Positions 16,376-24,583 of a stretch of DNA of 64,000 nt are shown in pieces (within the stretch, counting starts at the first letter, position 1; each line of letters opens with the position of its first letter). The DNA comes from Paraburkholderia largidicola (GTDB taxonomy: Bacteria > Pseudomonadota > Gammaproteobacteria > Burkholderiales > Burkholderiaceae): assembly GCF_013426895.1 (NCBI RefSeq), contig NZ_AP023175.1, positions 1,054,001 through 1,118,000 of the forward strand. Direction: 5' to 3'. The position numbers and the translations under genes were made by a program. The notes under the pieces are model-generated. The model was not told the origin of the DNA. It was given only the letters and a program-made list of their open reading frames with translations, and ran no database searches.

Positions 16376-18766
16376 CTATTCGAAATGTGCATTCGCCTGA
16401 ATCGAACTCACTGTTTGCGCGGCATCATGCATCGACGTGCCGACGCTATCGACAGCGCAGTTCTCCGGCAGATAGACGATCGTCTGAAACTGGCGGAAGT
16501 CGGCGCCCACCTGATCGTCCGTGAAGCGCAATTCGATGCGTCCGCCTTCGCGACGAATGAAGTCGCGCACCGCATCCATGCCGACGCCGCGGCCCGACAC
16601 TTCCGTCACGTTCTGCGCAGTCGAGAATCCCGCACGGAAAATGAACTCCGCCACGGCTTCGTCGCTCAATTGCGAATCAGGCTGAAGCCAGCCGCGATCG
16701 GCGGCGATGCCGCGAATACGCGACAACGCAAGACCGCGTCCATCGTCGCTCAACGTGATCTGCAATGCGCCTTCGGCGACACCCACTTCGATATCGATGA
16801 CGCCCGCTTCCGGCTTGCCGAGCGCAACTCGCTGTGCGGCAGGCTCGATGCCGTGATCGACGGAATTGCGCAGCAGATGCATGAACACGTTCTTGAGCAT
16901 GCTGCCCGCCTGCGTGCGAACGCGATAACCGTTGTCGTCGATCCGCACGGCGGGCACGGCCTTGCCAAGCTCGGCGGCCAGCGAAGGCAACGAGTGCAGC
17001 ACGCCGGCCAGCGCTTCTTCCACTTTCTCCGTACCGAGCAGGCGCAATGTTCTGCGTACCGAATCGCGCGCTGCCAGCAGATCGAGCATGTCAGCCGGAT
17101 TTGCCGCATCGAGCAGACGCAGGCTTTCCTGAATATGCTCGCGATCCACCATCAGATAACGTTCAGCGCTGCCGACACGGCCCGCCTTGCGTCGGCCGAG
17201 GCTCACTTCGTTGATCGTCGCGTAGTGCTGCAACGCTTCCTTGACGCGCGCCAGTTCGGCAATGAGTTGTTCCTGATCCCATTCGTGCGCCGCCTCCGGT
17301 TGGCGCAGCGCGTCGTAACGCTGCTCGGTTTCGTGCACGATGCTGGTCAGATGCTGGAGGCTATAGGTCCGCGCATTGCCCTTGATCGTATGCATATTGC
17401 GGAACAGTTCGGCGACAGCCGGCTCGCTGACCTGTGCATGCTGACGGATGATGCGCTCGTTCTCGTTGATGAAGCCCGTGGCACTCTCGACGAAATGGTG
17501 GAACTTCTCCTCGCTCACCGAGAGAATTTCGCCGATCATTTCGAGGCGGCGCTTCTGCTCGCCCGCTTCGGCGGCAAGCTGGCGCAATTCGGTCACGTCA
17601 CGCACGCACAGCATCAGGCGCATGACCGTGTCGCTTTCGTCAGTGATTGCGGACCAGCTCAGATCGAGCGTCTTCACGCGACCGTCGGGCATCTTGCGCG
17701 TCAGTTCGTTGACGAGCAGATGCTGGTTGAACTCGAAGTTGATGCTGTCTTCGCCGATACACGCCAGCACGGCTGCTTCGACTTGCGACACGGTATCCGA
17801 ACCCAGGTCGCTGTCGGCGAAGACGAGGTCCATCAGCGCACGCCCGGCGATATCCTTCGTTTCGAAGATTGCTTCCAGATAGGCCGAGTACTCCGAGTGA
17901 ATCATCGCGCCTTCGACAACCGTCAGAATGCCCTGCTGCATGTTCTGCAACATCGCCTGAATATCGGCGGTCTTCTGTTTCAGTTGCGCGGAGCTTTGCT
18001 GGATCTTCTCGATCATGCCGTTGAACGCGACGATCGAATGACCGATTTCATCCATCCGGCCAACGGGCACGCGGCGCGTGAAGTCCTGGCTCGATGCGAT
18101 CTCGCTCATCATCTCCTGCATGCGCGAAAGCGGTCGCGTAATCTGCCGGTATAGCAGCAGGCCAATCGCGATCAGCACCAGAATCGCCGCGCCCGATGCG
18201 CTGCCAATTGCCGTCGTGGTCGTCGCGAGTCCTGTATTCAGTGCGTCGATGGCGTCGTCTTTCTGGCGGTTCTTTTCGATGCGCAGCGTTTCGACGATGC
18301 CTTCGAGTTCGTCGCGGTACTGCGCGACGTTCGCAAACAGATAGGCCTGGGCGAGGTCGTTCTTGCCTTCGGCCTTCATTTTCGCGGTGTCGTTGATCGC
18401 CGCGAAGTAATTGGCGAGACTGTCGCGCGCCTGCGTGACGAGCCCTTCCTGCGCGTGGCTCGCCGCGGCTTTCGCCTGCACGTCGAGTGCTTCGCGCAGC
18501 GATTTCTCTTTCGCCGCGAGTTCTTTTTGCGCCTGCTCGACCATATTCGCGTCGGGCGAATAGACGAGTGTCATCGTCGCGAGTTGCACGTCCTTGACTT
18601 GAGAGACAAGATCGGCGGAAGCCAGCGCGCTCGGCACGACGCCCTGCGTCACCTGCCGGACGTCGGCGGCACTGCCGCGAGTCTGATAGACAGCGTATCC
18701 GCCGATCGCCGATAAGGCGACCAGCATCAACACCACCAGTAAAGTGATGCGGTGACGGATGGTCAT
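16376..18766 (-). CDS. Membrane CheA-like histidine kinase with HAMP, PAS and HPt
   Basis: A 796-residue inner-membrane kinase. Order of parts: helix 1 (residues 5-27), a periplasmic four-helix-bundle sensor of MCP type (about 30-180), helix 2 (about 185-203), HAMP (to about 260), a PAS-like domain (about 265-380), an HPt domain with the phosphohistidine in MHTIKGNAR near residue 459, and a CheA-type ATPase domain. The N-box is LLRNSVDHGIEP near 632, the G-boxes SDDGRGLAL and SGRGVGMDAV near 725. There is no classical DHp domain and no CheW-like (P5) domain. It heads a four-gene operon. The ATG at 18766 is preferred; eight extra codons upstream are possible. Confidence 0.87.
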   Translation of the reverse strand: MTIRHRITLLVVLMLVALSAIGGYAVYQTRGSAADVRQVTQGVVPSALASADLVSQVKDVQLATMTLVYSPDANMVEQAQKELAAKEKSLREALDVQAKAAASHAQEGLVTQARDSLANYFAAINDTAKMKAEGKNDLAQAYLFANVAQYRDELEGIVETLRIEKNRQKDDAIDALNTGLATTTTAIGSASGAAILVLIAIGLLLYRQITRPLSRMQEMMSEIASSQDFTRRVPVGRMDEIGHSIVAFNGMIEKIQQSSAQLKQKTADIQAMLQNMQQGILTVVEGAMIHSEYSAYLEAIFETKDIAGRALMDLVFADSDLGSDTVSQVEAAVLACIGEDSINFEFNQHLLVNELTRKMPDGRVKTLDLSWSAITDESDTVMRLMLCVRDVTELRQLAAEAGEQKRRLEMIGEILSVSEEKFHHFVESATGFINENERIIRQHAQVSEPAVAELFRNMHTIKGNARTYSLQHLTSIVHETEQRYDALRQPEAAHEWDQEQLIAELARVKEALQHYATINEVSLGRRKAGRVGSAERYLMVDREHIQESLRLLDAANPADMLDLLAARDSVRRTLRLLGTEKVEEALAGVLHSLPSLAAELGKAVPAVRIDDNGYRVRTQAGSMLKNVFMHLLRNSVDHGIEPAAQRVALGKPEAGVIDIEVGVAEGALQITLSDDGRGLALSRIRGIAADRGWLQPDSQLSDEAVAEFIFRAGFSTAQNVTEVSGRGVGMDAVRDFIRREGGRIELRFTDDQVGADFRQFQTIVYLPENCAVDSVGTSMHDAAQTVSSIQANAHFE

Positions 18767-19011
18767 GTGGTATTCCCCGTGGTCTGTCACTGCTAGGTGG
18801 CAGTGCTGCCCGCTCTGAATTTGTCAATTTGACGGGCGACGGGATTATCGTCGGCGGGTCGTGACGAAGCTGTGACCGCCGCGCATTCTTCTGGGGATTA
18901 AAAGACGCAATAGAACATGGAGTCAAATGATTCTAAAGTTCTCGCATTGGCTGCCGTTAACCGCGTCACTCCGATTTCGATGCAGCCGCAACCTGCTTCC
19001 CGACTTCATCT

Positions 19012-19920
19012 TTAGCTCGTGACGAATGGCTGCGCGACAGGCTCTATCGGACCGGCATTGAGTCGCTCGTATTCGGCGATCAGTTGCGCGCCGAACAGCA
19101 TCAGCGTCGCCAGCGCTTCGAGGCTGAACAGCACGATGATGGCCGTCGTCAGCGATCCATAGACGACGCTCACCTGCGATAGCGTCGCGAAGTACCACAC
19201 CAGCACGCGCCGCGTGACTTCCCACAGCACCGCGGCCGCGACCGCGCCGAATAGCGCGTGCCAAAGCGTCGTGCGTCCCGCGGGTATCACCAGATAGATT
19301 GCCGTCAGCACGAAAATCTCGCCGGCAAGACCGGCCAGATACAGCACGATGCGCGTGGCGCCCGTCAGCGATATGGCGTGACCGAACAGCATGACGCTAT
19401 CGCTCGCAACCGCCTGAAGACTGCTCGACACCAAGGTCACGAGCAGCACGCCGATACCCAGCGAAAGACTGAACAGATAAGGCAAGATCGCCGACAGCAG
19501 AAAATGCCTGCGCCGGATCGCCACGCGATGGACGAAGATAATCGACAACGCATTTTCGAGCACGGTGAAAGCAAGCGAACTGAAGAAGATCATCGTGACG
19601 ACCAGAAACCAGCCGATCACCGTGCGGTGCGCGAGAAAGTTGGCAAGCTCCCGGACGATCGCGCGCGACTGTCCCGGCACCAGCCATTCCAGCAAGCGCG
19701 CGAGCGTATCGAGCAGCAGCTTTTCGCCGACAAAATGACTGAACGCGATGGCGACCAGAATCAGCAGAGGCACGATGGACAGCAGCGCGTAATAGGCGAT
19801 GGCACCCGCGAGCAGCAGCCCCTGGTTCTTGCGGAACGCCTTGACCACCTGCAACGCGAAGCGCGCGGGATGCGTCGCGACGAAATGCAGTGCGCGATTG
19901 TGCGTCCTGTTCACTTCCAC
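19012..19920 (-). CDS. YihY/BrkB-family inner membrane protein
   Basis: A 302-residue polytopic membrane protein of the YihY/virulence factor BrkB family (once mis-annotated as RNase BN). Six hydrophobic segments are visible between residues 35 and 275, with family segments AIAYYALLSIVPLLIL near the N-terminus, GAVAAAVLWEVTRR, and YGSLTTAIIVLFSLE toward the end. The biochemical role of the family is unsettled (transport or envelope function). The gene stands alone between the kinase operon and the frc operon. No regulatory signal was recognised. Confidence 0.87.
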   Translation of the reverse strand: MEVNRTHNRALHFVATHPARFALQVVKAFRKNQGLLLAGAIAYYALLSIVPLLILVAIAFSHFVGEKLLLDTLARLLEWLVPGQSRAIVRELANFLAHRTVIGWFLVVTMIFFSSLAFTVLENALSIIFVHRVAIRRRHFLLSAILPYLFSLSLGIGVLLVTLVSSSLQAVASDSVMLFGHAISLTGATRIVLYLAGLAGEIFVLTAIYLVIPAGRTTLWHALFGAVAAAVLWEVTRRVLVWYFATLSQVSVVYGSLTTAIIVLFSLEALATLMLFGAQLIAEYERLNAGPIEPVAQPFVTS

Positions 19921-20354
19921 CTCCGCTCGCGTTGTTGCGGCCGGTCCATGGCATCAACGGAGCAAGTGGCGGTCCTGGAACGCAACTAAATCCACATCTT
20001 TCGAGCATATGCCCATCGAGTGAACAAAAGAACTTAATCGACGGGTATGCTCACTCCTGATTTACCCCAATCCCGCTCCCCCGCCGCACGCCCCCTCAAT
20101 TCGCCGTAAGCCTTTCCACATAAGGCTTTCCGGGTACTGAGCCAGCTTCCCCAAGCCGCGCCGCAGCAAAACCCTTCCTTGATTTTCCGGACGGTCACTG
20201 CTGTACTAACTAAAACAACTTGATTTAGTAAGGCCGCGTCACCGGCAAATCCAAAGTCCGGCGAACGCACAAGAAGGCGCGATCAGCGCACAGCCAACCG
20301 CTGAATCGACCGCTGATCACAACGTCGTTGTCAATCATCCGGAGGAGCGTCCCC
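19921..20354. other. Intergenic region upstream of frcB
   Basis: About 430 bases between the divergent BrkB-family gene and frcB. It should hold the frc promoter; the only structure that stands out is the inverted repeat at 20204-20230. The GGAGGAG ribosome site of frcB is at 20341-20347. No small gene is supported. Confidence 0.5.
20204..20230. promoter_or_regulatory. Candidate ROK operator upstream of frcB
   Basis: TACTAA (20204-20209) and TTAGTA (20225-20230) form an inverted repeat; a nested second pairing is ACTAAA (20209-20214) with TTTAGT (20224-20229). It is an AT-rich island in GC-rich sequence, about 125 bases before the frcB start. The last gene of this operon encodes a ROK regulator, making this the obvious candidate site. 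Confidence 0.5.
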
Positions 20355-21383
20355 ATGAACCCGATTTCCCGCAGGCAACTGCGCCGCGCGTCCCGTACGC
20401 AACCCGTCGTCAAGGGCATCGCCGCTGCGTGCGTCGCCGCGTCTGCGCTGTGGTGCGCGAGCGCCAGTCTCGCCGCCGATCAGCCCGTCGTCGGCCTGAT
20501 CACGAAGACCGACACCAACCCGTTCTTCGTCAAGATGAAACAAGGCGCGGAATCCGCCGCGCAGAAAGACGGCGCGAAGCTGCTGACGGCTGCCGGCAAG
20601 TTCGACGGCGACAACGCAGCGCAGGTCACGGCCATCGAGAACATGATCACGGCGGGCGCAAAGGCGATCCTCATCACGCCGAGCGACACGAAGGCCATCG
20701 TGCCGAGCATCAAGAAGGCGCGTGCGGCTGGCGCGCTCGTGATCGCGCTCGATACGCCGACCGACCCGCAGGACGCGACCGACGCCCTCTTCGCCACCGA
20801 CAACTTCAAGGCAGGCGTGCTGATCGGCCAGTACGCGAAGGCCGCGCTCGGTGGCAAGCCCGCGAAGATCGCGACGCTCGATCTCGCCCCCGGCGTGTCC
20901 GTCGGCGTGTTGCGACACAACGGCTTTTTGCAGGGCTTCGGCGTGAAGGAAGGCGACCCGTCGATCGTCTGCAGCCAGGACACGCGCGGCGACCAGTCGA
21001 AGGGCCAGACGGCAATGGAAAACTGCCTGCAGAAGTCACCCGATATCAACGTCGTCTACACGATCAACGAACCGGCCGCAGCGGGTGCGTATCGCGCGCT
21101 GAAGGCTGCCGGCAAGGACAAAAGCGTGATGATCGTGTCGATCGACGGCGGCTGTGAAGGCGTGCGCAACGTGAAGGCGGGCGCGATCGCTGCCACGTCG
21201 CAACAGTACCCGCTGAAGATGGCCGAGCTCGGCGTGCAGGCAGGCGTCGAGTACGCGAAGACGGGCAAGAAGGTCTCCGGCTATCACGACACGGGTGTCA
21301 CGCTGATTACCGACAAGCCGCAAGGTGGTGTCGATAGCAAGGACACGAAGTTCGGCCTCGACAACTGTTGGGGCAATAAGTAA
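20355..21383 (+). CDS. frcB: Sugar ABC transporter substrate-binding protein, FrcB-like
   Basis: A 342-residue periplasmic binding protein of the ribose/fructose class (peripla_BP_4 fold). A long signal peptide (residues 1-40, ending ASASLAAD) precedes the mature protein, which starts [20 protein letters not shown]. FrcB-like segments are [37 protein letters not shown] and [15 protein letters not shown], close to the fructose-binding protein of Sinorhizobium as I recall it. The ATG at 20355 has a GGAGGAG site. It is first of frcB-frcC-frcA-ROK. Fructose is the best guess; ribose, mannose or other sugars are not excluded. Confidence 0.87.
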   Translation: MNPISRRQLRRASRTQPVVKGIAAACVAASALWCASASLAADQPVVGLITKTDTNPFFVKMKQGAESAAQKDGAKLLTAAGKFDGDNAAQVTAIENMITAGAKAILITPSDTKAIVPSIKKARAAGALVIALDTPTDPQDATDALFATDNFKAGVLIGQYAKAALGGKPAKIATLDLAPGVSVGVLRHNGFLQGFGVKEGDPSIVCSQDTRGDQSKGQTAMENCLQKSPDINVVYTINEPAAAGAYRALKAAGKDKSVMIVSIDGGCEGVRNVKAGAIAATSQQYPLKMAELGVQAGVEYAKTGKKVSGYHDTGVTLITDKPQGGVDSKDTKFGLDNCWGNK

Positions 21384-21516
21384 TCACGCAGTAACCGAGC
21401 ACTAACTGAGCAGTCACGGGGACGCGCACGACGCGCGTCTTCCGCAAGTTCTCCAGCGTGAGCGTGGCGTACGTGTACCGCGCGCAGGCCACGCATTGCT
21501 TCGAAGGAAACACATC

Positions 21517-22506
21517 ATGTCGACTCCTACCGCCCCCGCTCACAACCATCGCCGGTTTGCGGATCATCTGCCAACGCTTGCCGAAGCGGGCCCGCTCGTC
21601 GCGCTCCTGCTCGCGTGCATCTTTTTCATCTCGCAGAGCGACCGCTTTCTGTCGTTCCAGAACCTGTCGCTGATCATGCAGCAGACGATGGTGGTCGCCG
21701 TCATCGCCATCGGTCAAACCCTGATCGTGCTAACGGGTGGCATCGATCTGTCGTGCGGGATGTTGATGGCGTTCGGCTCGATCGTGATGACGAAATTCGC
21801 CGTCGTGATGGGCGTGCCGCCCGTCATCGCGATCGCTTGCGGCGTCGCCGCGAGCATGCTGTTCGGCCTGCTCAACGGCGTGCTGATCACACGCATCAAG
21901 CTGCCCGCGTTCATCGTCACGCTCGGCACCTTGAATATCGCCTTCGCGGCCACGCAGCTCTATTCGAACGCGGAGAGCGTGTCGAATCTGCCCGACGCGA
22001 TGATGTTCTTCGGCAACACGTTCAATCTCGGGCCGGCCGCCGTCACCTACGGCACCGTGCTCACACTGCTGATGTATCTCGGCACGTGGTTCGTATTGCG
22101 CGACACGGTGCCCGGCCGTCACCTCTACGCGCTCGGCAACAACCCGGAAGCCGCGCGCCTGATGGGCCTTTCCGCGCAACGCATCCTGATCACCGTGTAC
22201 ACCCTGGCGGGCGCGCTCTACGGCATCGCTGCGCTGCTCTCCGTGTCGCGCACGGGCGTCGGCGATCCGCAAGCGGGACAAACCGAGAACCTCGACAGCA
22301 TCACGGCCGTCGTGCTGGGTGGCACGAGTCTGTTCGGCGGACGCGGCTCGATTGCGGGCACGCTGCTGGGCGCATTGATTGTCGGCGTGTTCCGCAATGG
22401 CTTGACCTTGATGGGTGTGTCGTCGGTGTACCAGGTGTTGATCACCGGCATTCTCGTGATTCTCGCAGTGGCCGCCGACAAGCTGTCGCGCCGCGGCGCA
22501 CGTTGA
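21517..22506 (+). CDS. frcC: Sugar ABC transporter permease, FrcC-like
   Basis: A 329-residue inner-membrane permease of the RbsC/FrcC family (BPD_transp_2). It has 8-10 helices from about residue 25, with the family loops GQTLIVLTGGIDLSCGMLMA near the start and ALGNNPEAARLMGLSAQRIL (the ATPase-contact loop), and TAVVLGGTSLFGGRGSIAGT near the end. The ATG at 21517 has a GAAGGA ribosome site. It lies 133 bases after frcB and 22 bases before frcA. It should form the homodimeric channel for the sugar delivered by FrcB. Confidence 0.9.
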   Translation: MSTPTAPAHNHRRFADHLPTLAEAGPLVALLLACIFFISQSDRFLSFQNLSLIMQQTMVVAVIAIGQTLIVLTGGIDLSCGMLMAFGSIVMTKFAVVMGVPPVIAIACGVAASMLFGLLNGVLITRIKLPAFIVTLGTLNIAFAATQLYSNAESVSNLPDAMMFFGNTFNLGPAAVTYGTVLTLLMYLGTWFVLRDTVPGRHLYALGNNPEAARLMGLSAQRILITVYTLAGALYGIAALLSVSRTGVGDPQAGQTENLDSITAVVLGGTSLFGGRGSIAGTLLGALIVGVFRNGLTLMGVSSVYQVLITGILVILAVAADKLSRRGAR

Positions 22507-22528
22507 TCGTTATTCGAAGGAGCCTGTG

Positions 22529-23329
22529 ATGTCGACAACCCCCTCTTCCACCAACGGCACGACGCCCGTTCTGCAAGCGCGCGGTCTCATCAAGCGCTAC
22601 GGCCAGGTCACCGCGCTCGACGGCTGCGACTTCGAAGTGATGCCCGGCGAAATCATGGCCGTGATCGGCGATAACGGCGCCGGCAAGTCATCGCTCATCA
22701 AGGCGCTCTCGGGCGCGCTCGTGCCCGACGAAGGCGACCTGCTGCTCGACGGCAAGTCCGTCAAGTTCCGCAGTCCGCTCGACGCGCGCCAGCAAGGCAT
22801 CGAAACGGTCTATCAGGATCTCGCCGTGGCGCCCGCCATGAGCATCGCGGAGAACCTGTTTCTCGCGCGTGAGCTGGTGAAGCCGGGCTGGCGCGGCAAG
22901 ATCTTCAAGATCATCGACAAACGCCGCATGCTCGAGGAAGCGACCAACGCGATGAAAGACCTGCAGATCGGCATCCGCTCGATGCGCCAGGCCGTCGAGA
23001 CGCTCTCGGGCGGCCAGCGCCAGGGCGTCGCGGTGGCCCGCAGCGCGGCCTTCGCGCGGCACGTGGTGATTCTCGACGAACCGACGGCGGCGCTCGGCGT
23101 GAAGGAAGGCAACATGGTGCTGGAACTGATCCGGCGCGTGCGCGATCGGGGCCTTCCCGTGATCCTGATCAGTCACAACATGCCGCATGTGTTCGAGATC
23201 GCTGACCGCATCCACATTCAGCGGCTCGGACGGCGTGCGGCGCTCGTCAACAAGAACGACATCCACATGTCGGATGCTGTCGCGATCATGACGGGCGCGA
23301 AACAGGCCGATGTGCGGGCCATCGCGTGA
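22529..23329 (+). CDS. frcA: Sugar ABC transporter ATP-binding protein, FrcA-like
   Basis: A 266-residue ATPase with a single nucleotide-binding domain, unlike the double-domain RbsA type. Walker A is GDNGAGKSSLIKAL, the signature is LSGGQRQGVAVARS, Walker B is HVVILDEPTAALGVKE, and the H-loop is LISHNMPHVFEIADRIH. The whole sequence resembles FrcA of Sinorhizobium from memory, including the closing SDAVAIMTGAK. The ATG at 22529 is used because GAAGGA is 7 bases before it; a GTG three bases earlier is possible. It energises fructose-type sugar import with FrcB and FrcC. Confidence 0.9.
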   Translation: MSTTPSSTNGTTPVLQARGLIKRYGQVTALDGCDFEVMPGEIMAVIGDNGAGKSSLIKALSGALVPDEGDLLLDGKSVKFRSPLDARQQGIETVYQDLAVAPAMSIAENLFLARELVKPGWRGKIFKIIDKRRMLEEATNAMKDLQIGIRSMRQAVETLSGGQRQGVAVARSAAFARHVVILDEPTAALGVKEGNMVLELIRRVRDRGLPVILISHNMPHVFEIADRIHIQRLGRRAALVNKNDIHMSDAVAIMTGAKQADVRAIA

Positions 23330-23359
23330 CGAACCGACTCAAGTAACCGGACACCGCCG

Positions 23360-24583
23360 ATGGATACGGGCACCCGCTCACCGCTCAAACGCACCGTTGG
23401 CTCGAACCAGGTCGGCATGCGGCAGTTCAACGAACGCATCGTGCTGCAGGCGATCCGTTTGCATGGGGCGCTGCCGAAAGCCGACGTGGGACGGCTCACG
23501 CGTCTGTCGATGCAGACCGTGTCGATGATCGTCGAGCGATTGATCGACGATGGTCTGCTCGAAAAACAGGCGCGCGTGCGCGGGCGCATCGGACAGCCTT
23601 CCGTACCCATCGCGTTGCGCGCGGAAGGCGCCTATACGATCGGCGTGAAGGTCGGGCGGCGCAGCCTCGATGTGCTCGCCATGGATTTTCTCGGGCGCGT
23701 ATGCTGCCGCGAAGTGCAGGAGTATGCGTACCCCGATCCGCGCACGCTGTTCCCCGCGCTCGAGAGCAAGCTCGCGCGCATCAACGAGGCGCTCGGCGCG
23801 CGGCGTGAGAAAGTGGTTGGGGTCGGTGTGGCGGCGCCGCTGTGGCTCGGCGGCTGGCGCGATTTTCTCGGCGCGCCGCGTGAAGCGCTCGATGCCTGGA
23901 ACGACATCGACATCCGCGCGCGCATCGCGTCGATGACGGGCCTGCCCGTCGAGTTCGCCAAAGACACGACGGCCGCGTGTGCTGCCGAACTGGTGATGGG
24001 CCAGGGGCGCGGCATCCATAATTTCTTGTATCTGTTCGTCGGCACGTTCATTGGCGGCGGGCTGGTGATCGACGGCCGTCTGCATGGCGGGCCGCACGAC
24101 AACGCAGGCGCGGTCGGCTCGATACCCATCATGAGCGGTAACGCGCGTCAGCCTGCGCAACAGCTGCTGCACGCGGCATCGGGCTTCGTGCTCGAAAAGC
24201 TGTTCGTCGACGCGGGCGCGCCTGCCACTGCGGCGCACGACCATCGCGCGTTGTCACCGGACCTGTGGCGGCTCACGGAGCAATGGCTCGACACCGCGTG
24301 CCCCGCGATTGCGGGCGCATTGACGAACGCGGCGGCGCTGCTCGATCTCGAAGCGGTGGTGATAGACGGCGAAGTGGACCGGCAACTGGTGCGCGAGATC
24401 ATTCGCCGCACGGAGCGCGTGCTCGATAAATTCGAGTGGGAAGGCATCGTGCGCCCGCAATTGCTGGAAGGCACGATCGGCTCCGACGCGCGCGCGATGG
24501 GCGGCGCGATTCTGCCCCTCTACGCGCACTTCGCGCCGATGCATGAACTCTTCCTGAAGCCTGCAACCGAAGTCGGCTACTGA
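23360..24583 (+). CDS. ROK-family transcriptional regulator
   Basis: A 407-residue ROK protein with an N-terminal winged helix (about 20-80: RIVLQAIRLHGALPKADVGR and LSMQTVSMIVERLIDDGLLE) and a sugar-kinase-like domain (about 90-395). The ATP-type and sugar-binding segments are weak, and the zinc-binding GH...CxCGxxGC signature of the ROK family is absent: the region after GAVGSIPIM has no cysteine cluster. So it is most likely a sugar-sensing repressor rather than a kinase. It follows frcA by 30 bases and should control the frc operon, perhaps at 20204-20230. Its stop overlaps that of the convergent PBP gene. Confidence 0.85.
   Translation: MDTGTRSPLKRTVGSNQVGMRQFNERIVLQAIRLHGALPKADVGRLTRLSMQTVSMIVERLIDDGLLEKQARVRGRIGQPSVPIALRAEGAYTIGVKVGRRSLDVLAMDFLGRVCCREVQEYAYPDPRTLFPALESKLARINEALGARREKVVGVGVAAPLWLGGWRDFLGAPREALDAWNDIDIRARIASMTGLPVEFAKDTTAACAAELVMGQGRGIHNFLYLFVGTFIGGGLVIDGRLHGGPHDNAGAVGSIPIMSGNARQPAQQLLHAASGFVLEKLFVDAGAPATAAHDHRALSPDLWRLTEQWLDTACPAIAGALTNAAALLDLEAVVIDGEVDRQLVREIIRRTERVLDKFEWEGIVRPQLLEGTIGSDARAMGGAILPLYAHFAPMHELFLKPATEVGY

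Noticed and set aside
16373..18154. 593-codon open frame on the plus strand
   Set aside because: It is the antisense of the kinase gene; its translation is low-complexity rich in R, H, D, A, as expected of an opposite frame in GC-rich coding DNA.
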